64,000 nucleotides of DNA from Branchinecta lynchi. Lineage: Eukaryota; Arthropoda; Branchiopoda; Anostraca; Branchinectidae. The notes below the pieces were generated by a model, which saw nothing but the letters and a program-made list of their open reading frames with translations, did no database searches and was not told the origin of the DNA. The translations under genes and the position numbers were made by a program. Shown in pieces: positions 53,689-64,000 of the stretch. The DNA is taken from positions 22,990,780 through 23,054,779 of the forward strand of contig JAKZAP010000012.1 in the NCBI GenBank assembly GCA_023053575.1. Direction: 5' to 3'. Each line of letters opens with the position of its first letter. Position 1 is the first letter of the stretch.

Positions 53689-54340
53689 CAGGGGCGTCAC
53701 TAGCGGTTTAACCAGCACAGTATAGAATTGGGCTAAAACTAACTGCAATGCGTCAGTTTAGATAATTCCTTTGATGTAATTTCGTATATTAAAGTTCGAT
53801 GGCCCTCGGGCTCTAAGCAAATATATCATATATCATATCATATCATATATAGCTTTTCATTGAGCTTCCGCTAAAAAGCGAAGCTTCCAACGACTGTACC
53901 AAAAACAAGTTAAACTAAGCGCCGGAGGCAAAATTTTTTAAATCTGCCTTTTTTTTGAAAAATTTAGCTGTACCTACCATACTAGATTTTAACGTGTTCC
54001 AGACCCCCATCAAGTTCAATCGTAAAACGCCAACTAAAAGAACACCGTTCTTCCCAATAAAGAATACTACAAAATGCGCCGCAGAATTTTTTTGTAAACT
54101 AACTGTAATGCATCAGTTGAGATTATTCCTTTGGTATAATTCCATATACTCGGTTCAAATACTTGGCTTGTCATTTTAGCTTTCGCTAAAAAGCGAAACT
54201 TCCAACGACTGTACCAAGACAAGGTAAACCAAGCCCCGCAGGCGAAATTTTTTAAATCTGCCTTTTTTCCGGAAGAATTTAGCTATAGTACCATACAGTT
54301 TCCGGCTTTTAACGTGTTTTAACACATTTTTTTCTTTTAA
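53689..54340 (+). repeat. Family-N element, two copies in tandem
   Basis: The first copy starts with the terminus CAGGGGCGTCACTAGCGG at 53689. AACTGCAATGCGTCAGTTTAG and AACTGTAATGCATCAGTTGAG (53740 and 54100), a GCTTTCGCTAAAAAGCGAA-like box (53864 and 54180), CTTCCAACGACTGTACCAA (53883 and 54199) and an AAATCTGCCTTTTTT block (53941 and 54256) mark the two copies about 315 nt apart. Confidence 0.7.
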
Positions 54341-54487
54341 CGTGTTTTATAGAAGCGAAAGCCTTATTATTGCAATTATATTATTATTATTAAAACCCCA
54401 AGAATTTCTATCCTAAAACGAAAACTAAATGATACACTGTTCTTCCAAATAGAGAGCCGCTGGCTGAACAAGCGCCGCTGGCTGAAC
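54341..54487. other. Short unassigned DNA with a duplicated CCGCTGGCTGAACAAG
   Basis: CCGCTGGCTGAACAAG occurs twice in tandem at about 54467-54500; the second copy runs into the start of the next family-A element. Confidence 0.5.
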
Positions 54488-55695
54488 AAGACCAAAGGTG
54501 TGGATGGGATCCCAAATTTGATCCTGACAATTCGGTCTTGTCTTCGCCAGGCTAATCATCAGAGAAAACCGAGCTCAGATATTCTATCTACCTATCTATA
54601 CCTCTATAAGCCATATCTATTTTGACGATATTGACCGAAACTTCCTGCTTTACTACTGCCAAATTTGCGGTTTCGCCCGAATTCCGAGCGAACTACTACT
54701 CCAGCAAAAAAAAAATAAAAAAAAATTCAGAAACGAAGCCGGCGTATCTCCTTATCCCTATACAGAAATCTAATCAACTTTAAATAAAATTTTGACTTAA
54801 AAAAAATGCGGGTACAACCGGATTCCGGACTAATTATATGTCCGGGTAAAAAATGATCATTATATACAGACTCAGCGTCTCTTCTTACCCCTAAATATAT
54901 CATCTAATCAACTTCAGATAAAGCTTTTACTTTTAACATATTTTCCGGTTTTGGCCAAATTTACAGGCGAACTAGTTGTCCGGCGAAAAATGGTTTTCAC
55001 CATCGGGTTCAGCATGTCTCCTTACCCATAAACCAAACATTTAATCAACTTCAAATGAAACTGTTACTTTTAACCAACTTTCCGGTTTTGGCCGGATTCC
55101 GGCCGAACTGCTTGTCCGGCGACAAACTGATTTTGACCATCATGCTCAGCATGTTTTCTTACCCCTAAATCAAATATTTAATCAACTTCAAATGAAACTT
55201 TGACTTTTAACCAACTTTCCGGTTTTAGCCATCTTCCGGACGAACTACTCGTCCAGCGACAAAATGGTTTTCATCATCGTGCTCAGCATGCCTTCTTACC
55301 CCTAAATCAAACATTTAATCAACTTCAAATGAAACTTTTGCTTTTAACAAACTTTCCGGTTTTTGCCGGATTTCGGACGAACTACTTGTCCGGCAAGAAA
55401 ATGAGTGTCACCATCGTGCTCATCATGTCTTCTTACCCCATAATCGACTATCACAGTAGCTGTTTAAAAATATTTTGTTTGTCCCTTAAATTGAACCCCC
55501 TCCCCCACCCCCAAATATAGGGCTGCAGAGCCCATCTACGAACTCGACTTTACTTTTGACCCAAACAATCCTCATACCAAGCTTCATAAAAATATCTCAT
55601 TCCCTTCGAGAGTTATCGTGCTTTCAGACGGACGGACGGACAACTTTTGCGATGTCATAGGTATCCCTCCACTTACGTTTTCAGATCCCAAAAAC
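54488..55695 (+). mobile_element. Family-A element copy with both ends
   Basis: It starts AACAAGACCAAAGGTGTGGATGGGATCCC at about 54493 and ends ACTTACGTTTTCAGATCCCAAAAA at about 55693. Four or five internal units of 120-135 nt carry GGTTTTGGCCGG, TTCCGGACGAAC and CATGTCTTCTTACCCC boxes. Family-N sequence follows directly, so the copy lies in or beside a family-N region. Confidence 0.8.
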
Positions 55696-55860
55696 TAACT
55701 GTAATGCCTCAGTTGAGATTGTTTCTTTGATGTAAATTCATATATTTAAATTCACTGATTCGGCTTTTCGTTTGAGCTTTCGCTTAAAAGCGAAGCTTCC
55801 AACGACTATACCCTTAACAAGTTGAACCAAGCAACGCCGGCGAAAAATTTTAAATACAAA
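55696..55860 (+). repeat. Family-N fragment
   Basis: AACTAACTGTAATGCCTCAGTTGAG, the GCTTTCGCTTAAAAGCGAAGC box and CTTCCAACGACTATACCC follow in family order, ending at CGGCGAAAAATTT. Confidence 0.65.
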
Positions 55861-56365
55861 ATTAGTGCCCGACAAATCTTTACAGAATTTGATTTCTTAC
55901 GTATAAAAATACCCGATGTGCCGACAAGAATAAAGACGCCCGACAAAAGCATTCAGAATTTTATTTCTTCTGTGTTTTGCCCGACCAGACTGTAAAGAAC
56001 TTTATTTCTTACGTGTAAATAGAAGCCGATGTACCGACGAGACTTTCGGCATGCGCCCGGTAAAAATGTACAGAGTCTGATTTTTTTTTGAGTAAAAAGA
56101 ACCCGATGTGCCGCCGAGAATACCGACACCCGACAAAACCATCGACAATTGATTTTTTCTGTGTTTTGCTCGACTAGATTGTCCAGAACTTGATTTCTTA
56201 TGTGTAAAATAACCCCTTGTGCCGACGAGACTTGAACTTCCCGGGTGCGCCCGACAAAGTGTTCAGAATTTGATTTCTTACGTGTAAGTAGAACACGATG
56301 TGCCGACGAGTCGACCGACGCCTGAGAAAATCATAACATTTTTTATATCTTCTGAGAACTTTCGC
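55861..56365 (+). repeat. Tandem repeat, units of about 190 bp
   Basis: GATTTCTTACGTRTAA-type boxes (55890, 56006, 56195, 56274), CCGATGTGCCGACAAG or CCGATGTACCGACGAG boxes, and TTCTGTGTTTTGCCCGACCA (55967) with TTCTGTGTTTTGCTCGACTA (56157) recur at regular steps. The repeated CCCGACAAA word links the units. Confidence 0.75.
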
Positions 56366-56948
56366 CGGACTTCGCCCGACGAAAGTACTTTCTCAAGACC
56401 TTTTAGGGGGAGGGGGGGGGAGATCCAGATGCCCTCTCCTTTGCAGAGCCTGTACCGAAGCTTCAACCTGTGACTGCTTCATATGCTCGATATGAGCTTA
56501 GTTTTGTGCCTTCGTTTGGTAAGTTGTTTATTTTGTACTTTTGTGTATGCCATTGCCGGCCATTGCCGAAATTTTCGTCGCCAAAATCGTTGATTTCTGT
56601 TGCTTCGTCAGGCGATTTTCAATTAATTTGTCTAAAAGTGAATCATCATCTTGCTGTTGCGTGACTGCTTCATATGCTCGATATGAGCTTTTTGGCAAGT
56701 TGTTTATTTTGTACTTTTGTGTATGTTAATTTTTGGCTCGTTGACTGTCATACATGTTTATTTTATGACAACAAAAACATAATCGGCACTGTCCGTCGCA
56801 TGTGTTTTGAATAAAATGAATGGAAGTGCATTGGATAATCCCTTCCAAATGTCCTAGTCGTTTGCCTGGTTATTCGCCACTGGATAATGTCCTTACTACT
56901 TTAAGTGCACCGCACGTGATGGTGATACATCAGCGAATTGCTACTTAA
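56366..56948 (+). repeat. Nested direct repeats upstream of a foldback element
   Basis: GACTGCTTCATATGCTCGAT with ATGAGCTT and TTTATTTTGTACTTTTGTGT occurs at 56470-56545 and again at 56660-56727. CATTGCCGAAATTTTCGTCG through CATCTTGCTGTTGCGTG (56562-56665) recurs at about 56986-57092. Confidence 0.7.
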
Positions 56949-57760
56949 CCTGGGTTCACACAGACGTTCGCACTGAGGCGATATCGGCCATTGCCGAGAT
57001 TTTCTTCGCCAAAATCGTCGATTTCTGTTGCTTCGTCAGGCGATTTTCAATTAATTTTTCTAAAAGTGAATCATCATGTTGCTGTTGCGTGCATAAAATC
57101 GTACTGTCACCCGATTAAAGTTGAATTTTCCCAACATTGAAAATCATATTTGACGGTGTAAACCGATAAGTCAGCTACATTTTATTAGAGCTATATTTCG
57201 TCCCTTCTTGACAAGGGTCCTCTTCAGGCTCAAGCCGCTCAAGTTGGAAAATGAACTTGTGTAAAAAAATGAAATTTAAAAACAATTTAGTTGTTTTTCC
57301 ACACATTAAATAAAAAAAACAATTTAAAAACAGTTTAATTGTTTTTCCACAAATTAAATTTAAATAGATTTTAAGTGTTTTATTTTTTCATCATTTTCCA
57401 GCTTGAGCCTGAAGAGGACCCTTGGCAAGAAGGGCCGAAATATAGCTCAATAAAATGTAGCTGACTTATCCGTTTTGTCTGTCAAATATGATTTAGGTGT
57501 TGGGAAAATTCAACTTTAATCGGGTGACAGTGCGATTTTATGCACGCAACAGCAACATGATGATTCACTTTTAGAAAAACTAATTATATTTTATTATTTT
57601 AATCAATTTAAGATTTTTTTTATTATTTAAATTATTTTTCGTGTTAGATTCTGTTGCCGACGAAAATTCAGTGTGAACATCCAGCCGATACAAATCTTCT
57701 GTCGCTGCGACTGAAAATATCTCGTTCATCGCCGCGATTTGCTCTGTGTGAACCTACTGT
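56949..57760. mobile_element. TIR element with nested family-D foldback
   Basis: GGGTTCACACAGACG (56949) and GCTCTGTGTGAACC (about 57737-57752) are inverted ends. Inside, AAAAGTGAATCATCATGTTG, GCGTGCATAAAATCGTACTG and CCGATTAAAGTTGAATTTTC (57060-57140) are inverted at 57485-57585. The inner arms carry the family-D sequence: CTGAAGA (57409-57415), a GGACCCTT/AAGGGCC hairpin, GAAA (57437-57440) and GTAGCTGAC. The centre is an AT-rich duplicated stretch (57290-57370). Confidence 0.7.
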
Positions 57761-59655
57761 ACGCTTCTGGCAGCTCTTTGCTTTTTCTTGTGAATTCCAT
57801 GGACATAAGAGCCAGAAATCCTTACATGGATTCCAAACTGACGGACAGACGATCCCAGCAATAAATTCATTCCGATGAAAGGCATACGGACGTTGGTTAT
57901 GCAGTGGGTACCAACTAGCGAAGGTAATGTCGGTGACTGGCGCTGAACCTACACCAGGGACTGGTGGCCCAACTTTCAAAGGGTCACTTTGTCGCCTTAT
58001 ACCAGGGTTATGACGTTGGTCTCCGAGGATTCTTGTCATTCACGTCAACGTTCAGGGTAGAGTAGGGAAAAGGATTGCGACGTTGTAGGTTTTTATTTTA
58101 ACAGATAAACCGTGTTCGGCAACTACTTTCCTAAGTTTCCAAGTGGGGTCCTTGACATTAATGCCAGTAACATCATCAGAGTGAATCGACCACTCATCCC
58201 AGTCATACACAAATCCTCAGGTTTTGGGCATGTTGTCAAAACGTCTGGGCATGCCCCAACACAGAACTATTTATTGAAGTTCATTATCCAGCTTGAGCGA
58301 CTTGCGCCTAAAGATGACCCTTGCCAAGGAGGGCCGAAACATAGCACTTCAGCTGACATATCGGTTTTGCACTGTTAAATTCGATTCGCTGTGAGCTTGA
58401 GCTGAAGGAATATTTCTAGCTTGCAACATGCACAGTTGTAATAAATTCTCCCCAGGTCGCACAGACTTGCCACAGTGTCATGGGCTAACAAGTTTTCTTC
58501 ATATTATTATTTTGAGAGATGTACATTAGTGCGTTAACTACTTTAGATGGAGACGTCTGCTGATTTTCTTCTAGCGATATGCGGCTCTTCGTGGAAAGGG
58601 TCCTCTTCAGGCTCAAGCGAGAAAATGAATCTGTGATCGCAGAAACGGAGTCAACAATCGTAGTTAACTTTGACTGACTTCCCCCCTTAGAACAGGCGAA
58701 AGCTTTAAGGGTCGGCCTCTGTTCACATATGTTCACTGTTTGTAATACAAATTATCTCTAATTACGCAGATTAACCAAGTGTGTTGGAACAAGAACAAGT
58801 TCTTGGAGAAGGTGCTCATCAGGTTGTTGCTAGAAATCTGGATAATCTTGTCTGAATAGGACTCCCACCAAGAATGATCGAAATATCGCCGAAACAAATT
58901 TTCAGCTGACTACTAGTTCTTTTACCTCGACCACCACAAAGTACGACAGGCTTTTACATTTACTTGTACTTCTAGCCCTTCCCCTAGAATCCGCCAGCTA
59001 AGCAGACCTGTAAGTTTTTCTAATCCAATTCGTTGGGGTTAAACTGTACCTCGTTGTTGACCAACAGGATAATAATATGAAATTCGAAATTGAAAATCAA
59101 ACCGTTGCCGAGCAGACGGCTGATTTTGACTGGAAGAGAATTAGCATTTGAAAGATTTCCCGATATCTCAGTTGCCTGCGGCTGCCTGTCCTCGAAAAGG
59201 GACAAATGATTACTTAAAATTCAACCGATTGGTACAAGAATTGATTCGGAGACTTTCTCCTTCTGAAACTGACAGTTTAACGATTTAAATAAAAAAAGAC
59301 TGCACAAAATGTAATGGCCAGTGACTCCAACAGACTGGTGGACATTAGATTTATGCGGTTGAGTTTTGAGCGGGGAATATTTAGAAGAAAAAAACCCGAG
59401 GATAAGTGGTTTCGCGGTGTTTGCTGGGACGTCGCCGTGTGAGACTTTGCCGTACCTTTGCAACAAAAAACAAGGGTTGAAGTTTGATCTGAGACTGGTA
59501 TCTTTTTCGATCTGCTTAATTCCTGTTTGGCCTGGCAAGAAAGTGACGAGCGGCCGTCTGACTAATGTTGTGATTTTACATGTTGTGAGTATTTTCAGTA
59601 TTATGCTTCTCGAAAAGATAATATTTAAGTGGGTCGTGGTAGATCTGTTCTCATA
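57761..59655. other. Intergenic DNA with scattered family-D remnants
   Basis: Family-D words lie at about 58310-58410 (ACCCTTGCCAAGGAGGGCCG, AAACATAGC, CAGCTGACATATCGG), 58560-58625 (reverse) and 58840-58920 (GATCGAAATATCGCCGAAAC, CAGCTGACTACTAG). No protein-coding gene was recognised; frames are short and unrelated. Confidence 0.45.
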
Positions 59656-59659
59656 ATGT

Positions 59660-60722
59660 TTAACGGACCTGTCTTACCTATAATACTTTCAACCTACTTC
59701 CACAATCTCTCCATATATTTCTGAACCCCGAGACTCCAATTTCGTAAGATGCATTTCAACCCCTCTAATGAAACCACGCTGATTTTCTCACTTGCCGTGT
59801 TTTGCTACCTTCGATGTGTATCACTGTCGACGGCTGTCTGCGAGAAGTTATCCATCAGAAAAACCGGTTATGTAAATTTTGTCCCTCTTTTTGGCGTAAG
59901 TCAACGGGTCTCGAAAAAGGCTAACAGCCAATACCATGGGTTATTTGTAGAAAGCAGTCTAGTATAAGTCTGCTATTATGAGGGTATCGTTCCTGAAACA
60001 AAATATACCTGAGTTACCGGATGTAGGGATCCCAGCTGCACAAAAGATAAAAATTCTGGGGGTCACCTTCAACAACAAAATGACATGGGAGGACCACATC
60101 CGTCAAATGCTAGGACAAGCTGTACCTCTCCTGAGGTCCTTGGCCAAATTGCGTCTACATGGTTTAAGCGAGCAAGCCTTGCTAACCTATTTCACAGCCA
60201 ATATGCGTCTGATATGGAGTACGCATGTGCCGTGTGGCATGCGGGTCTCACCACTGAACAAAGCAATAAGCTGGAGTCTGTCCAGAAGCTAGCCTTGCGA
60301 ATAATTTTTGGGGGACAGCCATATACCATACGATATGTGTCTCTCCCAGCTCAAGCTGACCACTTTGAAGGAGAGAAGGCATGAGTTGGTCATGTCTTTT
60401 GGTATTTGGCTTGCTATCGTCCTCGAAGCACCGTGACATCCTTCCACCGTCAAAACCAGCCCAGCGCTACAACCGACACCAAAACAAGTTGGAACCATGC
60501 AATCCTGGTGCGTCAACACGATACAGGCAGTCATTCAGACAATATTTTGTGGAAAATTTTAATAAGTGACAGACATTTTATTTTTGTAAGATATAGTGTT
60601 TTATTTATCCTTGCGATATTTACAATAAAGTTATTCATTCATTCATAAAAAAAATAAAAATAATATTCAAATATTTTAAAATGCTTTAAGTTGGATAGTA
60701 AAAAGCTCGAGAGGTCCTTTAA
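59660..60722 (+). mobile_element. Family-B TTAA element split by a LINE insertion
   Basis: The 5' part starts TTAACGGACCTGTCTTACC at 59660 and runs to about 59970 with all family landmarks up to GTAGAAAGCAG. The 3' part resumes near 60665 (ATTCAAATATTTTAAAATGC) and ends GAGGTCCTTTAA at 60722. The LINE between them must have arrived after the B copy. Confidence 0.8.
59972..60655 (+). pseudogene. 5'-truncated CR1/L2-like LINE, RT C-terminal region, three frames
   Basis: Frame 1 gives KILGVTFNNKMTWEDHIRQM (59978-60190). After a frameshift, frame 2 gives MEYACAVWHAGLTTEQSNKL then ESVQKLALRIIFGG (to 60384). Frame 3 gives LPPSKPAQRYNRHQNKLEPC and TRYRQSFRQYFVENFNK with a stop at 60567-60569. This is the canonical order of a CR1/L2-type C terminus. 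The 3' end is CAATAAAGTT followed by ATTCATTCATTC and an A-rich tail. Two frameshifts make it inactive. It is a different LINE family from the copies at 2058, 38396 and 48716. Confidence 0.82.
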
Positions 60723-60811
60723 GATAAACATGCCTCAAGATCGATGAAAGTAACTGTAACCCTCTCCCACATCCCGAACGATGGGTCTAACGAACGCTTA
60801 ATCGCTTTCAA

Positions 60812-60842
60812 ATACAGATATATATATATATATATATATATC
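60812..60842. repeat. TA dinucleotide microsatellite
   Basis: A pure TA run of about 13 units within GATATATA...ATATCT. Confidence 0.9.
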
Positions 60843-60957
60843 TCAGCCCACTCAAGCGTTATTGACACAAACAGTCGAGCGGATTAAATCATGATTTTAT
60901 AAATTTGTGGCCCTCAAGAGACCTGTCCTTGTCAGGCACCTCGCGAAATTTGAATCA

Positions 60958-61467
60958 GTTGCGTTTTTGATCCGAATTCTCCTCACGATTCTCCTCCGAA
61001 TTCTCCTATTCGTGTTTTTGGACTATTCAGATGAAGTGAATTCTCTGTGGCTTGCGTTTTTGCCAGAATGGAGAACGGGAAAGCCTCGCGGTTCTGCAGG
61101 ATCGAGAAGTTGCACCGATGGTAAATTCTCGGTTCTCCTCTCTTCAGTTTCAGTTTCAGTTTCATTGGACTATATTTAAAGACACAAAAAATACACAATT
61201 TACATTCCTGCCAGGAAAGCACAAATGTAGTGCTTGGGTAGGGCAGGGAAATATCTGCGTTCTCCTCCCTGATTGGTCAACAGAGTGCGGGTGTTCCAAT
61301 ATGCATAAACACGTATAACGGGTTGTAGAGTGCGGACGAGCTGCAAAATTAGTGTTTTTTTCAAAAGCGAGAATGGAGAAGTCAGAGGAGCAAACACGGT
61401 AATTTTTACGAGAATCGAGAATTCAGAAGCAAAAATTCGGAACGGAGAGTTCGGATAACGAACGCAT
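60958..61467. mobile_element. Family-I TIR element, copy 2
   Basis: GTTGCGTTTTTGATCCGAATT starts at 60958; the decayed right end TTCGGATAACGAACGCA lies near 61450-61466. It shares the internal order of copy 1 (29729-30152): GTTTTTGGACTATTCAGATG, CTGCAGGATCGAGAAGTTGC, GGTCAACAGAGTGCGGGTG and AGCGAGAATGGAGAAGTCAG. A foreign stretch of about 115 nt (61143-61258) with CAGTTTCAGTTTCAGTTTC interrupts this copy. Confidence 0.7.
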
Positions 61468-62341
61468 TAGCTTTTCTGCTTCTCAGTGTGATAGCATTGG
61501 GTTCGGCTGGTGTCGATCCCTTTGGCCTTCCTGTTAGAAACTTCGTTAAATTTGCTTTTTGGTTAGAAACGAGATCTTCAAAATATGTGCGCTCTTCCAA
61601 CCTAAGCCGCTGGGCGACTACATCCCTTTGGTAATTTCAGTGGTATTTTGCTTCTGCCGCATAGTTGGTATAACTTCCGCACCTCGTCGTTGACTGCTTG
61701 ACATTGAAAGAACTGGTGTTTTGGGGTTTCTTCTTCTGATCGGATGAATCTACATTAAGGTATTATGGGTCCAGTGTTCTTGAGTTTATAACTGAGATTT
61801 ACAGCGCTCTGGAACCATCCTCACGATCGCGAGACGTCAAATCTGACGCTGTTAATTGCGCTGATGCTTCGCATGTACTATTTGCAGTATTGACACCTAC
61901 ATCTTTTCGGCACCATCTTCAACCACTCAAAGAAAAGCTAAGATCTCATCAACTTCATGATGGAAGTGTCGAAACTTGGAGTGGTAAGGAAATGACCGCC
62001 TTCTCCGCACGATTAGCGGTATCAGGGAACTAAGAGCATGTTCCACGTTGTACCCTACTTACCGTAGTTACTACGCATGACGACACGATTAGTGGCTTCT
62101 TGGCGTCAAGGCTGGAACACCTTCTTTTTTTTTCGGTCAAAGTTATGCCACGTGCTAATTGGACCAATCACGTTACAGAGATTCCTCGTTACCAGGCTTA
62201 CTACGCTTCCGAGCATGGTAAGCAAATAGTTACTATTAGTTACAATTTAGAGAAGGTTGGAACGGTCAGCGTAGTGACTTTTGACGAGGTCTAAACCAAA
62301 ATAGTAACTAATTGTTACTATTGTTAGAAGAGTGGAACACA
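61468..62341. other. Intergenic DNA, no gene recognised
   Basis: Short frames only. TAGTTACTATTAGTTACAAT near 62228 is partly inverted at about 62300-62325. Confidence 0.35.
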
Positions 62342-62954
62342 CTCTAAGGCAGTGGTTCCCAACCGGGGGTCTCGCGTACCCAAAGGGGTACGCGAAGGCC
62401 CCAAATCTCTGAATATGAAAATGTCTGCTGTCGTCAAGAAATTAGAGTTTTGGCTTACGAAGTATCAAAGAAACAGAACAAGTGTCTTTCTGATCCTTGA
62501 CCAGTTTACGGACGAGAAGGAAATTGACAACCTTGCAGCCTCAAGTATCCCATTGATTTATATATAGTAAAATCGAAAATCCCGAAATAGTAAAATCGTC
62601 ACTGCTTACAAGAACACTGACCCACTTACATCAGTTGGACAACTAAACATAATTACAACAATAAGATTAAGCATCAATGGGCGAGCATTATTCTACAATA
62701 GGATAGTTTTATAGATAGTATAATGCTGTCGTAGTCTCTATGTTGTGTTTGGTTTCCTCATGTTAGAGTGTTTCTTTGTTATAGTGTTTCCTTCTTCTTT
62801 TCTTTCTTTATTTATACTCCGTCTATGCCATGTGCTTTTTGATGGGTGAAAAATGAAATTATTTCAATTATTATTATTTTCTATTTTTACACATTAGTCC
62901 ATTACTATTTATGATAATAAACGACGTCTTAGGTTGGGAACCACTGCTCTAAGG
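62342..62954. mobile_element. Non-autonomous hAT-type element with exact 8-bp target duplication
   Basis: The element (62350-62946, 597 bp) has perfect 15-bp TIRs, CAGTGGTTCCCAACC and GGTTGGGAACCACTG. It is flanked by an exact CTCTAAGG duplication (62342-62349 and 62947-62954). CAGTGGTTCCCAACC with the following GGGGTACGCGAAGG is the well-known terminus of hAT elements, and 8-bp duplication is their hallmark. No transposase is encoded. The inner part (about 62560-62880) looks like a LINE 3' UTR ending in an ATTATTATT tail, so the core may be of retroelement origin. Confidence 0.93.
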
Positions 62955-64000
62955 AACCTTCCACATAAGTACACAAGATAAGAAAGTTAGTAACATCACA
63001 CGAAAACACTTTACCTTTCTAAGTACTGTATCCATTACCACTATTTCCAACTATTACCCCAAACCCGATGGAACTCTTCAGCAAGAAGAAACATTTAGCA
63101 GGAAGAAAGGTAGTCCAGGGAAGAAATACCTTTCCCTATTCGCAAGGGGGGGGGGGGAGGAGGGTCAAATGATCCCACTTCCTCCTCCGGTGTCACTGTA
63201 ACTTTCGCATTTGATGGATACCTTTTTTTTATACTTTGCGGCAGCGGTATTCTGAAATCAACGAACATCATCCGTACCATGGAAGTTTCGAAGTGTGTAC
63301 AGAAACATTGATATTTCTCATAGATAGATTAATGTAGAGTGTTCAAGATCTGACCGTTTGTTTTATTGTGTTTTACATGCTGTTTTTGATGTATGACCTT
63401 TCGAACATAATAATGATCTATTAATAATTTCTTCGTGCCTGGAGAACCTACAGGTTTCTGTTTTGTCGTATTTGTTATTCTTCGTCCCTGGAAAAAGCTA
63501 CTATATTTTTATTTTTTTTGTTTACATATATATAAGATATGATGATAGGCTCATAGATGAAACATGGCGCTTCACTTCGAAATCCCTTTCAGTCAAAACC
63601 GTCGCTGCAGGCGTCGATCGTACACGTGTTTTACACTTTGCAGTCTCTGCCAAATTTCACCAAGTCCGAAGTTTAAACTTTCAACGGGTAAGAAAGTGCC
63701 TTCAGGCGTCCAGAATAATACATAACAGTTTGAGTTTCGGAACTATTTCACCAACAAAACTTGCATTTTAACAAGGGGGCGGGTAAAGGGGCGTGTCGGA
63801 TCGTGCTGTAGCTTAGGTCGCGCTTTCCAATAGAATATGTAAAGAAGCAAAAGTTTTGGGAAAGTTTCCGAGCAAGTCGGGTTAAAAGTTCTAATCCTTT
63901 CATTTAATGGAAGAGGTTTTCTCTGTTCGTCAGTGTGTGACGGAGCCCAGAGATGTTGCACAGGGTTGCGACTGATTGCAGAATTCTGCGATTTGCACAG
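62955..64000. other. Intergenic DNA, no gene recognised
   Basis: A 12-nt G-run lies near 63147. The + frame 63463-63771 (102 codons) has a hydrophobic Phe/Tyr/Ile start but no recognisable domain and no splice evidence. Confidence 0.35.

Overview
This is a repeat-choked stretch of a non-vertebrate animal genome carrying one intact gene that I can identify. The evidence for a metazoan is direct: a four-exon gene with canonical GT/AG introns encodes a DM-domain plus DMA-domain transcription factor of the DMRTA2 (Dmrt4/5) class. The surroundings hold several non-LTR retrotransposon fragments, TIR/foldback elements, a hAT-type element with an exact 8-bp target duplication and an 11.5-kb tetranucleotide satellite. 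A 100-N gap shows this is an assembled scaffold. I cannot name the species; a marine invertebrate such as a cnidarian is only a guess.

Layout. 1-7290: degenerate repeats, a 24-bp-period minisatellite (889-1331), a LINE reverse-transcriptase fragment (2058-4056) split by a 0.9-kb element I call family A, a decayed LINE endonuclease/linker fragment (5157-6495) and a reverse-strand LINE C-terminal fragment (6600-7250). 7290-18780: a TGTC/GACA-type satellite with nested higher-order duplications, ending at the N gap. 18881-19486: a large inverted repeat made of pieces of families A and B, followed by a short resumption of the satellite. 19777-40700: almost entirely dispersed repeats (families A, B, D, F, I, L, M, N), tandem repeats with G-runs and unannotatable intergenic DNA. 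40731-41000: a perfect 134-bp palindrome of family D.

41407-51070 is the DMRT gene on the + strand: exons 41407-41664, 43211-43324, 46602-46872 and 50418-51070, 1296 nt, 431 residues, with a polyadenylation signal at 51135. The DM zinc module is split exactly between its two halves by a phase-0 intron; the DMA domain lies in the last exon. All three introns are loaded with small TIR/foldback elements, yet the coding exons join in frame without a defect.

51284-64000: a ~620-bp foldback element immediately downstream of the gene, more copies of families A, B, D, I and N, a LINE inserted into a family-B copy, tandem repeats, and a 597-bp hAT-type element (62350-62946) with perfect 15-bp TIRs. 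No other host protein-coding gene, rRNA or functional tRNA was recognised. Family letters (A-N) are labels used only in this report; boundaries of repeats are approximate unless a terminal repeat is stated.
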